In this document: one piece after another, positions 24,911 through 37,496 of the stretch | Position numbering within the stretch: the stretch's first letter is position 1 | Layout of the letters: each line of letters begins with the position of its first letter | Assembly (NCBI GenBank): GCA_037783415.1 | Contig: JAZGTN010000117.1 | Location: 1,240,001 to 1,304,000, forward strand | Origin: Leptasterias polaris | Taxonomy: Eukaryota > Echinodermata > Asteroidea > Forcipulatida > Asteriidae | Direction of reading: 5' to 3' | Length of the DNA: 64,000 nt | Made by a program: the position numbers and the translations under genes | The notes under the pieces: generated by a model | What the model saw: the letters and a program-made list of their open reading frames with translations, nothing else | Database searches by the model: none | What the model was told of the DNA's origin: nothing

Positions 24911-25080
24911 ACACACACACCCTTACAGATCCGGTTTGTGGGGTACTGCTATTGTTGTTCTATTATTCCCTTTTCTGAAGAATTCCCTTGTGGGGTCCAA
25001 TTGTTCCTATTGAAATGACCTTGTGGGGTCCATTGTTCCATTGTTGTCAGGACCCCACAAGTGCCAATCCGTGCGAACAC
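24911..25080 (-). repeat. Right arm of perfect 170-bp inverted repeat
   Basis: Exact reverse complement of 24206-24375. Transcription through both arms would give a long, perfectly paired hairpin RNA. It sits in the minus-strand intron region between the LRR exons and the KptA-like exons. Confidence 0.92.
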
Positions 25081-26010
25081 ACACACACACGCACGTGTGT
25101 AAATACCAGCAATCTTTGTTCAACTCTTTGTGATAGCAACCGTGGACCACAATGCTTTCCTTTGTGATAGCAACCGTGGACCTATTGTCCTCTTTTGTTA
25201 TAGGTCCTCTTTTGTTATAGGTCCTCTTTTGTTATAGGTCCACGGTTTGAATGTGGATACCTACCCACACACACATTTTTAGCATTTAAAACAAATAAGC
25301 GTTGCCTACTACACTGAAACAATACTGAAACAAAATCAAATTCTCAAGACATCACAAAAAGTTAGCTGAAAATATTGCATACATCTCATGTCATCTGTAA
25401 GTCTTCCATCAACTGTTACACTGAATACTAGGTCACCCCTGATAGGTTAGACTGGTACCAGTGACACTAAGAGCAAACCTAACCTTGTCAGGCATGTCAG
25501 GTCCTACCCTAATGAGGCCGGCACCCTTTGATCCAGAGGGAGAAAGGGTAATTGATGGAGTACTTATTTAATGAGCTGTCAGAAGATACCACCAGTTTTG
25601 TCACAAGGTATGTTTCATTTATCAATGTCAATTTCCTTGCCCATTTCCTACTTTTCTTTTTGCTGGTGTCAGGGTATATAAATAAACAAATTTGGAAAGG
25701 TGGTATGAAAAGGTCAGCTACATGTACATTGTACATGTAGGATGAGTAAGGAAGAAATGACAAACTAGCAGCATTAACTGCAGTCTATACTAAGGCATAG
25801 TCATATATTTAAAATAACTACTTAGAGTTACGTACATTTGTACATTAGCATGTTTCCTAGATGAACGTATTTATCAAAGATTAAAATGAGGAAAATTTCA
25901 ATCTCAACAAGGCTGCATGCAAGTACATGTACCACTCAAAGTACGGGGCTTGAAGTAGAATGAAGCATTATGGGGGAATATCCTTAAACAATAATGTAAA
26001 AATGTACTAA

Positions 26011-26854
26011 GGGTACGTTCACACGAGTAGCCAAATTCGCTGCTACATGTAGCTACAAATGTAACAGCGAAATTTGTTGACAGTGTGAATGCAGAGTAAG
26101 CTAAATTCGCTGCTAACTCGACTTAGCAGTGAAATTTGATACTTAAACCATAGAGAAAGGAATTTAGCAGTGCTTTTTTTCAAGTGAACGTAACTGACCT
26201 TAGCTGTGTAGTAAAGATGATTTCAACTCTATGTTTGACGCCGTGTACTTTTCTCCTGATGGAGTTGCACAGAGGCCTGTACAATTTTCTCTTCGGTTTC
26301 CGCGGAAATTTGTTAAGTTTTACAATTAAGTTGACACCATCTATATTCCTTATGACAGCTAAATCATACTCATAACACAGAAAGAGACTAAAAGACGAAA
26401 GATTCAGTAATAGTTAGAATCCATTTTTGTAAACATTATCTAAATGATCCAAAAACATTTATACCACTGGCCATGTGAAGTGATCAACCTCCTTCCCATA
26501 GACAGGCAACGCAATGTACATGTATTAGTGACAAGAACAGAACAAAACAAAACCGTTTCTCATTCCGAATCGCTGCAAATTTAAGTAATAGAATCGCTGC
26601 AAATTTAAGTAATAGAGTCGCTGTGAACTTTCTATGAGTAATATAATTATGAGTTATTCTTTAAGCCAACATGTAGATTTATTTAACAAACTACTACAGT
26701 GGCAAAGAAGACTACTGAAAGCTGGAATTCTGTGCTCGTGTGAACACAAGGTAAAATTTTGCTTAGTCTTTTTGTCAAGCGAACCCCCGCTGAGAATATT
26801 TAGCAGTGAAATTAGCAGTGAAGTTACATGTAGCTACTCGTGGGTGAGAACTTG
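26011..26854. mobile_element. Non-autonomous DNA element with inverted termini
   Basis: The left end has ACGTTCACACGAGTAGC and the right end, read inversely, has GTTCTCACCCACGAGTAGC followed by TACATGTAACTTC. The interior repeats short motifs (TTAGCAGTGAAATT, AATTCGCTGCTA) on both strands. No transposase. Exact borders and target duplication not determined. Confidence 0.6.
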
Positions 26855-27244
26855 CAAAAAAATACACCATGTCACATTTAAACACTTTGACAGTTACAAA
26901 AATTTGTGGAATATTTACAATAAAACTGTAACAGACTGAGTGTGAAAGAGATTCATTATTCATCAATCAAATTAATTGCAGTCAAGATTGCAAAGCAGAA
27001 TAAGAAATACAGCACAATCGCAACACACATGTCATGTACTGTAAGTTTAAATAGTAAAAAAATCAACTTGGATCTTTTCAAAATGTCCAAGAACATTCTG
27101 AAATATAGGCTTACGGAAACAAATTTTGAACTTAGATCATCAGGACAACTACACTGTTGAATTCAGCCAGTAGATTTTCTCCTCAAGATGAGCAAAGTAT
27201 TTTGTTTGAAAAATGGAGACCCATGGATCACATCTCTGGTTCTT

Positions 27245-27430
27245 CTAAGCAGGCCTGAAATTACACGAAGGCCATGGAGGAAGCCATGGCCTCTGTTGCC
27301 CCTGGTCTTGGCCTTGGTGCCCCTACAACAGTTTTCTATAGACCTTAAGATTTTCCAATAGAACTGCCCTTTGAAAAATGAATACAGCCTTGCCCTCTCT
27401 CGAAGATGAAATACCGGGCCTGTCTAAATA
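27245..27430. repeat. Probable dispersed repeat (GCCATGGCCTCTGTTGCCCC type)
   Basis: A more GC-rich block with CCATGGAGGAAGCCATGG and the phrase TCTTGGCCTTGGTGCCCC. It resembles a repeat I have seen in marine invertebrate introns. Only one copy is in the window, so this rests on recollection. Confidence 0.3.
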
Positions 27431-28700
27431 CCACAACTTATCAATAGAAGAGTTTTCATGATGTGGATGTTACCCACAAACTAGTTTGCTTACAGGTTTT
27501 GATATTTTTTAACACAAAAAGCCAAGCTGTGAATGTTTCCCATCCTGTAAATGTTTAAGCTTTCAAAAAGCTGAAGAGTTTGTAAAATATCTTGAAAAAT
27601 TGAAAAGAAATTAACACAAGCTTGTCTGATATTTCAGATCTCTAAGGGGTGATTAAACTACTTCCAGGCTTGTTTTCAGGGAGCACATTACTTATTGGGT
27701 ACATCCATCCATGTACATACCAAGGTATTCTCCAGACTGGTGTACAGTGTTATGTCCAGCAATTACCTTAGCTTTTCCTGGTATGCTTGTTAACAACTAG
27801 GGCATGACCCAGGCATGTGTGGTTTATAGTGTCAGAAGAATTAATCTGCAAGGAATTAGCTTGAAGTGACCCATAGAGTGCTGAGGAATGATTTTATCCT
27901 AATTAGTAACAAGGGAGCAATACAGCAAGATGGCAAGGGATTGGATTACTACACGTATTGACCTATTTTCATTTTTCATTCTTGAAACTGCTGTAAACTA
28001 CACAGGTTCTTACTTCAAAATTAGTTTTTTTAGATAGTGTACGTACATATGTAGGCTATGGTTCTTGGAAGGACATCATGAAAATCAGACCCAGCTAAAG
28101 TAAAACTACACAAATGGTAGTGTAAAAACCCAAACTGATTAAAACAAAAATAGTTTATTCTGTTCATTTACTTCTTGTATACATGTACACCATGATCTAC
28201 AAAAATATTTTAAATAAAATCGCTTATAAAAATAATTATTTATTCAAAGGAATTTGTTACTTAAGGAGTAGAAATACAAATTCTGTTTTAGAATGATTAC
28301 AAAACAACTGAAGACAAATTAGCTCTTTGGAATAGGGCAATGTTTTTCGGACACCACTTTTTAAAGGTGTACCTTCAGATGTTGAACTGATGCTGGAACA
28401 GTGATTAATAATAGTTTGATTTGAGGTTGTGTTGTGCAGCCATCTATCTCTGTCACTAGAGATTAAAGAAGTAGGCCATGCATGACACCACAGTTCCTAG
28501 CTCTTGCTACTGTATGTACTCTCAGTAAAGGGTCATGGCCAAAGCTGTAGCTCAACCTATTGTATGTACACATGTATGTGGAGCATGGCTATCATTTGTC
28601 TTTATGTCAGAATAAACTAAACATAGAAGTAACCAAACCTCATTAGTATAGGAGAATCAGTTGGGTAGTGGGATTTATTATTCTAAACCAAAGACAAGCA
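27431..28700. other. Intronic or intergenic, nothing recognised
   Basis: AT-rich, without exon-like or repeat structure that I can support. Confidence 0.4.
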
Positions 28701-29063
28701 TTAAAGGCCCTATACACTATTGGTAAGATCGAAAAACACAAATGTTCACAGATTCACACATAACTTACATGATTTAAAGTAAGTAATGGTAGAAAGGATT
28801 CCTTAAAATATTTCTGCCTAAAATGCTATCGTTTCTGAGAAATTAGTAAAACAATAGTTTTTATCACGCGCGATAATAAACTCGATGTTTGAAAAACAGA
28901 AAACACATAAGGTCTCTTTTCACTATTTTCTCGTGACCTCGATGACCAATTGAGCTCAAATTTTCACAGGCTTGTTATTTCATGTATGTGGTTGATTACA
29001 CAAAATATGAACACTGTCTGTGATTATTTTGTCAGCTCTACCAATCCTGTATAATACCTTTAA
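28701..29063. mobile_element. TTAA-flanked MITE, diverged copy 2
   Basis: Starts TTAAAGGCCCTATACAC and ends ATACCTTTAA, with the same conserved core as the other copies (CCAATTGAGC, CAAATTTTCACAGGCTTGTT). The interior is otherwise much diverged, so this is an older copy or a related subfamily. Confidence 0.7.
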
Positions 29064-29478
29064 GCAACATCTATACAACTACTGCTTAATAATTTCATCA
29101 GAGAACATTTAAAGTTTTGCATATAAATAGGAAATGGAAGAAATGGTTGGGGTGTTAAATGTGATACCCTCCTTTTAATAAAAAAAATGTTGTCTTGGAA
29201 AATGTGTTGATCCAAATTCCAAAGGTACATTGAAAAATATGAATTAAAGTAGAATGTATTGCATGTACTTTGATTACCTAAAGTTTTCTGCAGTTCCTGT
29301 GATACAAATTCCTTGCCTTGCAACATAATGTATATATTTTTTCTTCTTTAAAAACACTGAGAATGAGATCAAAACCGTATAAGAATTAGTAATCTCATTA
29401 AACTTCCTTCAAGGAAGCCAGAATTTCTTTAGCAGTTTTGCATTAATTTACACCAATTCAATGGTGACATTAACTTAC

Positions 29479-29654
29479 CCGCTCAAACTGTTGCCCGAAT
29501 ATAGACCTGACAAAGATGTCTCCATTCCTTGTCTCCACTTCATATCGCCTATTGCCTCGCTCTGAGATGGATTTATGAATTTCTGTAATCAATGATTCCT
29601 TGGTGTACACTGAGAAAAGTGGAACCATCATCATGTCAGAGAGCTTCACAAAAC
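29479..29654 (-). CDS. KptA/Tpt1-like N-terminal lobe, exon 2
   Basis: 176 nt between TTATACAG and GTAAGT. It continues the previous exon in phase (the split Gly codon gives ...TEKGFVKLSDMM) and ends in phase 0 after GQQFER. The peptide VPLFSVYTKESLITEI, SERGNRRYEV and GDIFVRSIFGQQ corresponds to the second half of the KptA/Tpt1 N-terminal winged-helix lobe (family pattern: F..TxExI.., ..K.RF.l.., IRA.QGHS). The family's QGHS is GQQF here. No exon for the NAD-binding catalytic lobe was found downstream. Confidence 0.75.
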
Positions 29655-29990
29655 CTGTATAAAATGGATGATAATTTGGTGAGGTGTAATTAGTTGATGT
29701 TACAGGGATACCTTTACAGGGGTAATTATTTTTGGAAGAGTAAACACATTTTTAAGGCTCAAATTGGGGCGAAAAACCACAAGCCCACAAAGGCTTGCAG
29801 CTGAAACTTTTTAATGGACCAAAAATGATCAAAAAAATCCTCACAGTTTAAAATATAAACCTTTTTTGATATGAACAAGCACTAAGAGAACAATGGTTAA
29901 GCAGGCCTATACTTTGATACCCAACATAATCAAAACATATTTATCAGACTAAGATCAACATTTGAACAAAATGTATTTTATGAAAATACA

Positions 29991-30720
29991 TTAGGCCAAG
30001 TAAAAAAAGTAACAAGTTTCTCGTCCGGTCTTTTTCAAAAAAAGGAGGAGGCAGCACTTTACTATTTACTATTTTTCAAATTTTAACTATTTTTTCCAAG
30101 ATGGCCGCCCTGCTAAATATGGCTGGCCAAGGTATATTTATTCACAGATATTGTGCTCAATTTGAGTGTACTGATGCAATTTATTACAAAACAAATGATT
30201 TGTAAGACACTTCACTGCAGAATCGCAGCACCATCACCTTCGACAACAGTTGCTGCCCGCTCTGAAAAGAAAACTGGGTTTGGTGCCAAGACACTGATGA
30301 TATATAAGTCAGGAATATCACACTTTTAGCCCACAACTAGCTAGGGACTGCACACCTGAAAATATTGAAATGAGAAAGTTGTGAATTCTTGAGGCAAAGC
30401 TGCTATTTTTGGCCTATCTTATTGGATTCAGGAGATTCAAAATGTCAGAAAATAATTCAGTTTTATCCAAAAAATCTGAAAAGTTCATAAATTTGGGCAA
30501 GAAAGCCAAATATTTACTAAAAATAAATAAAAGCGCTGCATTCTGGGCTTCAAGCAAATTTGATTTCAGCTTTAAATCTTCAAAACAAATCTGATTTAAC
30601 AATAGTTTTTTAAATATTTTTTTTGCTTTTTTCTGAATAGTTAATAGTAAATAAAAGGAGGCGGCGGCCATAAAGGAGGCGGGCGGGGACGAGAAACTTG
30701 TAAGTTTTTTTTTGGCCTTA
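29991..30720. mobile_element. Non-autonomous DNA element with about 36-bp inverted termini
   Basis: Left end TAGGCCAAGTAAAAAAAG, then ACAAGTTTCTCGTCC; the right end is its imperfect complement (GGACGAGAAACTTG, then TTTTTTTTTGGCCTTA). The interior includes GGAGGCGGCGGCCAT and no coding region. Open frames across it on both strands are not genes. Confidence 0.75.
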
Positions 30721-31611
30721 CAAAGTGAAGTATTATTATTCAGTTGAAAAACACAAGACTGCTGGACTTGTCCGGTATAAGTGTTTTGGTCAACTGCTAA
30801 AGTCACCGGTCCAGTGTAAATTTTGAAACACACCATACAACTACCAGCGAAAACTTCATCAAATTGATGACCACGGCTTAGCAGAGAAAAACAATTATGA
30901 AACTGTTATGGCTAAGATTATCTGTAGGTTTATATTTTTTTTAAATGCAACTTGGGTATTATTCTGTGGTGTCTTCAAATGTAATGTCCTCAACTTTGAC
31001 AGTTTTTGCTCTTTGAGTAAAGAGTACTTAAATACTTCAAAAATCAACATTGCATTAAATTTTCCAAAATGTCATACTCAATTTGTTAATTTTTAAATTC
31101 TAAACAGACAATGTCAACAGTAGCAGTTTGCTATCCTTATTAAACAGCCACGCCACAGTAACATGAATCACTATGATGTGGGTCAAATAGCAGCAGGTCA
31201 ACCCTGATAATGGAGATATGTTTCTGATTCTGGAGATTTTTTTTCTCATTAATATAGACTGTATCTTGGCATTGGATTATATTTCCTGCTTGGAATGCCT
31301 AGTAGCAGTCTATCAATCATTTACGCTGCAGTAGCTCTATGTGCAATATGATATTGACACCTTAATGTAAGACATGGTGACTGCTTAGATGATGTTCCAA
31401 TCTGCAGCCACTTTGTACACCTTTGCTATACATACATTAAAACATCACAATCAGGGGTTTTGTTTTGAATGATTGGATTTTATCCATGTACAATGTAAGA
31501 ATTAAATGTTTAAGGTGAGGTTCTAGGAATACTGAGAAAATCTCAAAAATCTTACTCAAAAAATAGTTAATGGTCACTGGCCAGTTGTTTCGACCCTCAA
31601 ACAGTGTCTTT

Positions 31612-31865
31612 CTTAAAGGCTAAATGACAACACAACAGACATACAAAAGTATGTGGGTGCAAAAGAAGCAGTCAAGTGGAAAGAAATTACAAGAGAGAGA
31701 AGGGGGGGGGGGTAAAGAAATGGGCTGGTTTAACCTCAAGAGGATGGAAACACAAAAGACACATTTAATGCTGGGAAAGTGGGAGAAAATATAATTAATT
31801 AGTGAATGAGACAGACTAAAAAAGGAGGATTTATGTGAAAAAAGGAGAAGCAAAGTCAAAAAGTT
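31612..31865. repeat. Dispersed repeat, copy 1 (partner at about 56060-56362)
   Basis: Both copies share in order: GGCTAAATGACA, AGAAGCAGTCAAGTGGAAA, AGAGAGAGAAG, a poly-G run, GCTGG, AGCACAAA/AACACAAAAGAC, GGCAGACTAAA/GACAGACTAAA and AAAAAGGAGG. No inverted termini or coding region were seen. Class unknown. Confidence 0.65.
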
Positions 31866-32317
31866 GTTTTTAAAACCAAAATGTTGACATTATAATTCAA
31901 TGAGCAGAATTGAACACAAGTACCCTTGACAAGTTGACAGTGAGACCTCTGTATTAGAAGTGTTACACAATACACAACAAATTAACAGATTAACTGGGAT
32001 CAACTACATGTTCATGTTTGTTACTTCTTTAACCTTTCACCTCTTTATCTGTAATGACTTTATTTTTCTTCAAACATTTTCATTTACAGATTGCCCGTTT
32101 ATGGTCAAATATCAAATGTTCACTATAATTTCTTTATTTTTTGTCAAAATGCTATACAAATTTTGCAAACTTGTTTACGTGACATTGAATTGTATTACTG
32201 GGGTCACCATTAGGGGCGCTGTAATTATTGGTTTACCTTCTTTTTTTTTGAGGGGGGGAAAATAGTTTTTCAGTTTTTTACTCAACAATTTATATTCTTG
32301 TAACTTTGAGAGTCCAA

Positions 32318-32998
32318 GGCCTGATTTCACCAAACTTGTCGCAGGTAACGAAGCATCACAGGGGTTGCGACGCGTCTCCTACCTAAGATGCGTCACAGCT
32401 ACGACGAGTTCAACGCAATTGCGACGCATCGCAATCGGGTCCTTTTAAGAAAAAGGAGTCTTTTGAATGAGGATGGCCTGTACAATTGTGTAACTGTTTT
32501 TTGTTCTGCATGACTCGTTCATAGAACAGTCGTTTACAAAGCATAGGCCTATTCAAGATGGCAGAAAAAATAAGCGCAACGATGGAAAATCATGGAGGAT
32601 GATTGGTAATACTAATAAGAAGCATACCATTGTGACACGTTCAATCTCTCCCTGTATCCTCTCAACGATGTGAAATATTCCCGGTCTGGAAGTCGAGAGG
32701 GTTTGTCGTCACGAAACAGCCTCTCCCTTCTCAATGCTCTTGCGGCTTCGTGATTTGCAAGCAACATCTATGCCATTTTGAATTCGTTTACGCCTTATCA
32801 AATTAAGCATCGCAAGATACAACCCTTTGAGTCGTCGTACCTTGCAACATGTTCTTCTTCGTTGTCAAGGTACTAACGACACATTCAACGCATCGTAATT
32901 TTTGTGAAATCGTTCTCACAACGCATCGCAAGATACGATGTGTAACTCGTCTTATCTTGCATTGCGATGCATCGCAGTACTTCGTGAAATTGGGCCCA
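32318..32998. mobile_element. Non-autonomous DNA element rich in GCATCGCAAGATAC motifs
   Basis: The left end GGCCTGATTTCACCAAAC and the inverted right end GGGCCCAATTTCACGAAG are similar. Internally, GCGACGC and GCATCGCAAGATAC-like words recur on both strands near the ends, suggesting subterminal repeats. No transposase. Confidence 0.6.
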
Positions 32999-33063
32999 GG
33001 GTGCATTGATAATCCTTAATTGATGAATTTTTCTTATTTGGAAATTAGAATGTTTAAATAATT

Positions 33064-33278
33064 CTATAGACGATGTGACCTCTGTTTACATTCTAACCGC
33101 CCTCTGTTGACAAGTCTTTTGTCCAAGTCATGTTCCGCCGGGCAAAAAGACGCGTAGTCATGGTAATATTGCGTGTACTTTCTAGCTGGCTGTCAAGTAC
33201 ACAAAGGTTTTGCCCGGCGACATGTGCGCGCATCATGTTATGATTTTCAAATGACGTCAGAGGTCACATCGTCTATAG
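33064..33278. mobile_element. Short MITE with perfect 21-bp inverted termini
   Basis: 215 bp. The first 21 bases (beginning CTATAGACGATGTGACC) are exactly complementary to the last 21. If the outer TA is the target duplication it would fit a Tc1/mariner-type origin, but this cannot be decided from one copy. Confidence 0.85.
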
Positions 33279-33599
33279 TTTGAATCTCTAAGCAAAGACT
33301 GAAAACACCAAATCCAAGATGGCCCATTTTGAATTCTCACAATGCTTTACGATAACAAATATTTTGTTTACAATATGACCCTAGATAAATATTGGATGCA
33401 GCATTAAAAAGTTAAATGAAAAGTATGATAGAGGGGGCACATTTTAATGTTTGTTTTGTAAATGTATATTTGCGGTTTACAGCTTTTCATGGGGGGGGGG
33501 GGGGTAATAAATTGAATGAAATAAATAATTTTTAATAAAATGTGCATACAAATTTTAATCCTGTAGTGGTTAGTTAGTGTGCATTAACCCTTGAAAATG

Positions 33600-36120
33600 A
33601 CACACACACAAAGGATTCTCTTCACCATTGAGTATTATATGAACTCATAATTGTTCTAATAAACATGCTCCACAGATATTTAAAGGAGTGATTTCAGAAT
33701 ACCTGTTGATAAACAGTAAAGTACCCATATGAGATGGAATTTGGCACTATAAATCTACTGCTTATGATAAAATAATATTTATAAATGTTGTACTGAAACT
33801 GATATTTCAATTGGCTTATAGCAATTGTTTGAAAATGTGTCTTTGAGGATAGCAGGTTGTCTGGACTAATATATACGAACATCACACTGAGCATCACACT
33901 GATCTTGTGTGTTCTCCCTTGTGAGAACCGATTGTTTATTTGATTTCTGATCTTCGTATTTCACACTTTGCAGTAAAGCCAAACATGACTTGATGACATG
34001 TTGATGACTGTACACAAAGTGCATCATCATCAGGACACTCCTGAGGCCTGCTACCATACAATGTACATGCAGTACAGAGTATTTAAATACACAGTATGCC
34101 TAGAAATTTAAACTGGACCGCAGGTCCTTGGCCAGAGACTTTACAATGTAGCATCAGACCATCAAACTCATCAGTGGACATTTTGGAACTGATTCTAATC
34201 TGTTCATGTCTTTTCCCATTTTGATTCTGGTAAAAATATAAAAATTAAATTGGTCCTGTAAAAATTCTTTTATTTTTGTATCATTCTTTTAAAAAGATGT
34301 CCCTGAAGCAAACAATGAGATAAAAATGGCAAGTCATATAAAAACTTGTGTTGCTTAGTTTACTTTGTCCATTGATGTAATGACTTAAAAGACCTGTTGG
34401 ATAGAATCTAATGTTTTAAGAGTCATATCTACCGGTATCTACATGTCCACATGATTATGTACAGGTGTGTGCACAATGTACATGACGAGTCTGAATAATC
34501 GCCTTGTAGTTGTACCTGTAGTAGGACAACTAGTAAAACTAGAAATAAGTTTGTTACGAACAAACACTGGGGTTTCGGTTTTATTGTCAAGAATGAAGGT
34601 CACATTTTAAAAATAAAACGTTACATGTGCTGTAAGTTACAAGATTGTACAAAGCTTATAACTCTCTGACATAATTTATTATGGTTCAGACGATGTGCAA
34701 TTTTACGTAATAAACTACCACGCCTACGCTAAATAAAAAAAAAAATTAAAAATGAATTGTGGTTGGAGAATTCGTTGAATTTACGTGGGGATAATATCCC
34801 CTTAACACTTTCGTATTTAATTGTCTTCACATCCTCATATCCCCAAAAGCTTCCGAGGACACTTCACGAGCAAGAGGGCGCTACACAAGATCACCATCCT
34901 GCCATCGTTAGATGAACCATGAATAGAAGGTCCAAAGGTCGGAACGATGCCAGGCGTTGGAATTAATAGCTGTGTGTGTGGGTAGACCCTATGCTATGTA
35001 CAGCGTGTTTTACGTGCAATGTACACATGACGATCGTGCTTGTTTCAAGATACATTTTAAATCAGTAATATCGTCAAGAAAGAAACAAAAAACACTCAAA
35101 ACAACTGCTGTTGGATCTAAGTTAGAGCACATGCTTTCGTTTGATGTATTGTTTGTGTCTTTTAAGACTGTAGTTCCTGAGATCAAGCGAGTACAACATT
35201 TCATGTGTAAATGCTCTGAAAATTTTCGGAAAGAAGTATAAGAAAACAAAATAAAAAATCTCGACGAAAACAAAGGTGGTTTTGGCGTATGGCTGTAACC
35301 CCCAAAAAGTGGGGAGAGTTGCCCAATTGTACACATCATATGCAAACTTAGCATAAAAGTGTGCATAAATTCTTGCTAGTTAACATTTTTCAAATACAGA
35401 CAGAAACTGGTAGAGCAAAAAGGTGGAGCACCCTTTGTGTAGTACTGATGGACCTGAAATATACTTGCTCTTATTGGCATTCATTGAGATATTTCAAGTC
35501 TAAGAGCTTAAGAAGGCTCATCATCTCAAGCAAAGTCGACGGACTCAAGAATGGAAGGAAGTGTTTCATCTTTTGAGCGAGACAGGGACAGTTATTTTGT
35601 TTTCTTCACAATAAACATAACTAGCCAGTCATTTCTCTTTAAATCTTTGTTCGGTGAGACAATCATCCCACTGTGAGAAGTGTTAGAAGAGTTACACGAG
35701 TTTTAGAAGAAACACAATTAGTGGGTTGAATCATGACAGCTATACATGGCGAGCTATGACAAAAAAACATCTGACACATCGTTTGTAGACAAGAGAGTAG
35801 CACCAAAGACCTAGCCTTGTTGAACATCACAATTGATCCTGGACAATCTTCAACTTTCAGGAAATTCAAATTTTATGCAAGTAGATTATGCAGTCCTACA
35901 TGTATTTTGACCACCCCATCTTTTCACTAATGCTTTTACAACAAATATCCATCCGGGCCCAACATGATTCAACAAAGAAGGACAAAAATAGGATTTACGC
36001 ATCTTGACCAGAGACCATAAATGTAACATCCACAACACATAGCACTTTATTTATGATGAGTAGTGCCACATAGTCACATGCCACCTGGAATCTGAACATG
36101 AAGAATTAATACTAACAGGT
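33600..36120. other. Intron of the minus-strand gene, nothing recognised
   Basis: AT-rich, with many short overlapping open frames and no motif. Part of the very long gap between the two KptA-like exons. Confidence 0.4.
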
Positions 36121-36440
36121 TGTAATAATAATAATAATAATAATAATACAAGATATTTATATAGCGCATAATGCAGGAGCCTCTACATGTATGCGCAACA
36201 CAAAACATAAAACAATGAAATGAATATAAAAGCAAGTTACACTAATAAAGATTCAAACAAATGAGTTTTTAAAAGTCCCTTGAAAACCTGAAGAGAGCCA
36301 GCTTGGCGAATATGAAGAGGTAAGTCGTTCCATAACGAAGGTGCAATGAAGGTGAAGGCTCTTTGACCATAGAATTTAATGATAAAGTAGTTTGCGTCAG
36401 TAGGGATTGGCCAGCAGATCGAAATCGACGAACAGGAATA
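36121..36440 (-). mobile_element. LINE 3'-end fragment (CR1/L2-like)
   Basis: Read on the minus strand, 36360-36250 encodes RAFTFIAPSLWNDLPLHIRQ and then FKGLLKTHLFESLLV, the typical C-terminus of a CR1/L2 reverse transcriptase protein, followed by a short 3' UTR with TATATAAATATC and an (ATT)n tail at 36150-36123. It is strongly 5'-truncated and not continuous with the 16680 element. Confidence 0.7.
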
Positions 36441-37496
36441 TATTTACGCAGAAGATCAGATATGTGTGTGTTATTGAGTTTTCCATGTATTACATGTACT
36501 GTGCATGTTTTTCTAAGGATTTTAGACTGTGTGTACCGGTACATGTGTTACTTGTCATTTTAAGACCAATCTTCCAAAATGCATACCTGTATAAACATTT
36601 TTTTTTACCTTCATAATTGTGTTATACATGTAGGTAATTTACTTTCTCACTGTTATAGTCAAATGACTGCGATCAAACTTTTAAAATGTTTTTTTGTTGT
36701 TGACATGAGTTATTCATTATAAAAATCTGAAATGCGAGCATTGTTGTCCCAAAAGATACACTTCCCAATTTCACATAACCTTCAAATTTCACACATACAT
36801 TGTACATGTAGTTCAATCTGCACATTAGTAGACGACACAACGTAGTGACATCATTATGGCATCGTGTTGATTCACATTAATTCAAATCTAATATTTGAAA
36901 AATCCCGAACTAGGCTACAAGCTATTTGCACAGTCTATTCTAAATGAAAGGACTAAACATACTTCATATAAAGGTGCACTGACATGGCCCAATTTGAACT
37001 TGCAGTTGAAACCTGAAGTTGAAGTACAACAATCTATCCCCGGGCCTCACTATGTAATAACATTCAATTTTCTGTTGAGTTGACTATTGAAGCATTACAA
37101 ATGAGAGAACATTCTCTTAGTGATTGTTCAAATAAAAACAGTTTAGGTCTATGTTGGACAGTGTATTTTTAACTTCTTGCCAATTAGAATCTGTTCCAGT
37201 AACAAGAATTCTGGTCCAGTATGCATTTTGAGCTACATGTACAATCCCTGCGATCTTGAGGATTCTGCCAAACCCCCAAGTTTGGGCCATGCTCACATGC
37301 TGGTACTCTAATGCTGCACAATAACATCTAATTTAGTCACAAACTCTGGAGCAAGAGTAAGTTTCTCAAGCATGATAACAAATGTTTTATAGTTCAAATT
37401 GTTGTCACGAAAATCATGTTCAATCAGATCAAATCTTGTTTATTTGTTATTATTCAAATAATTTGCATGAACATCAAAGCTAAAGACTATCTCTGG

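Larger units (their letters stand above)
24120..25270. repeat. Complex inverted-repeat region with GTGGGGTCC motifs and (CA)n borders
   Basis: Two perfect 170-bp inverted arms (24206-24375 and 24911-25080) are separated by 535 bp and bordered by (CA/GT)n tracts. Each arm contains GTGGGGTCC or its complement several times, plus a GGGAATAATAGAACAACAAT block. A degenerate third version lies in the spacer (about 24562-24690) in the left-arm orientation, with GGTCCCCACA replacing GGACCCCACA. At 25188-25240 a short unit (TCCTCTTTTGTTATAGG) repeats in tandem. No protein frame is credible. Confidence 0.9.

Noticed and set aside
30414..30836. 140-codon minus-strand frame
   Set aside because: It spans the end of an inverted-terminus element; composition is that of AT-rich DNA.
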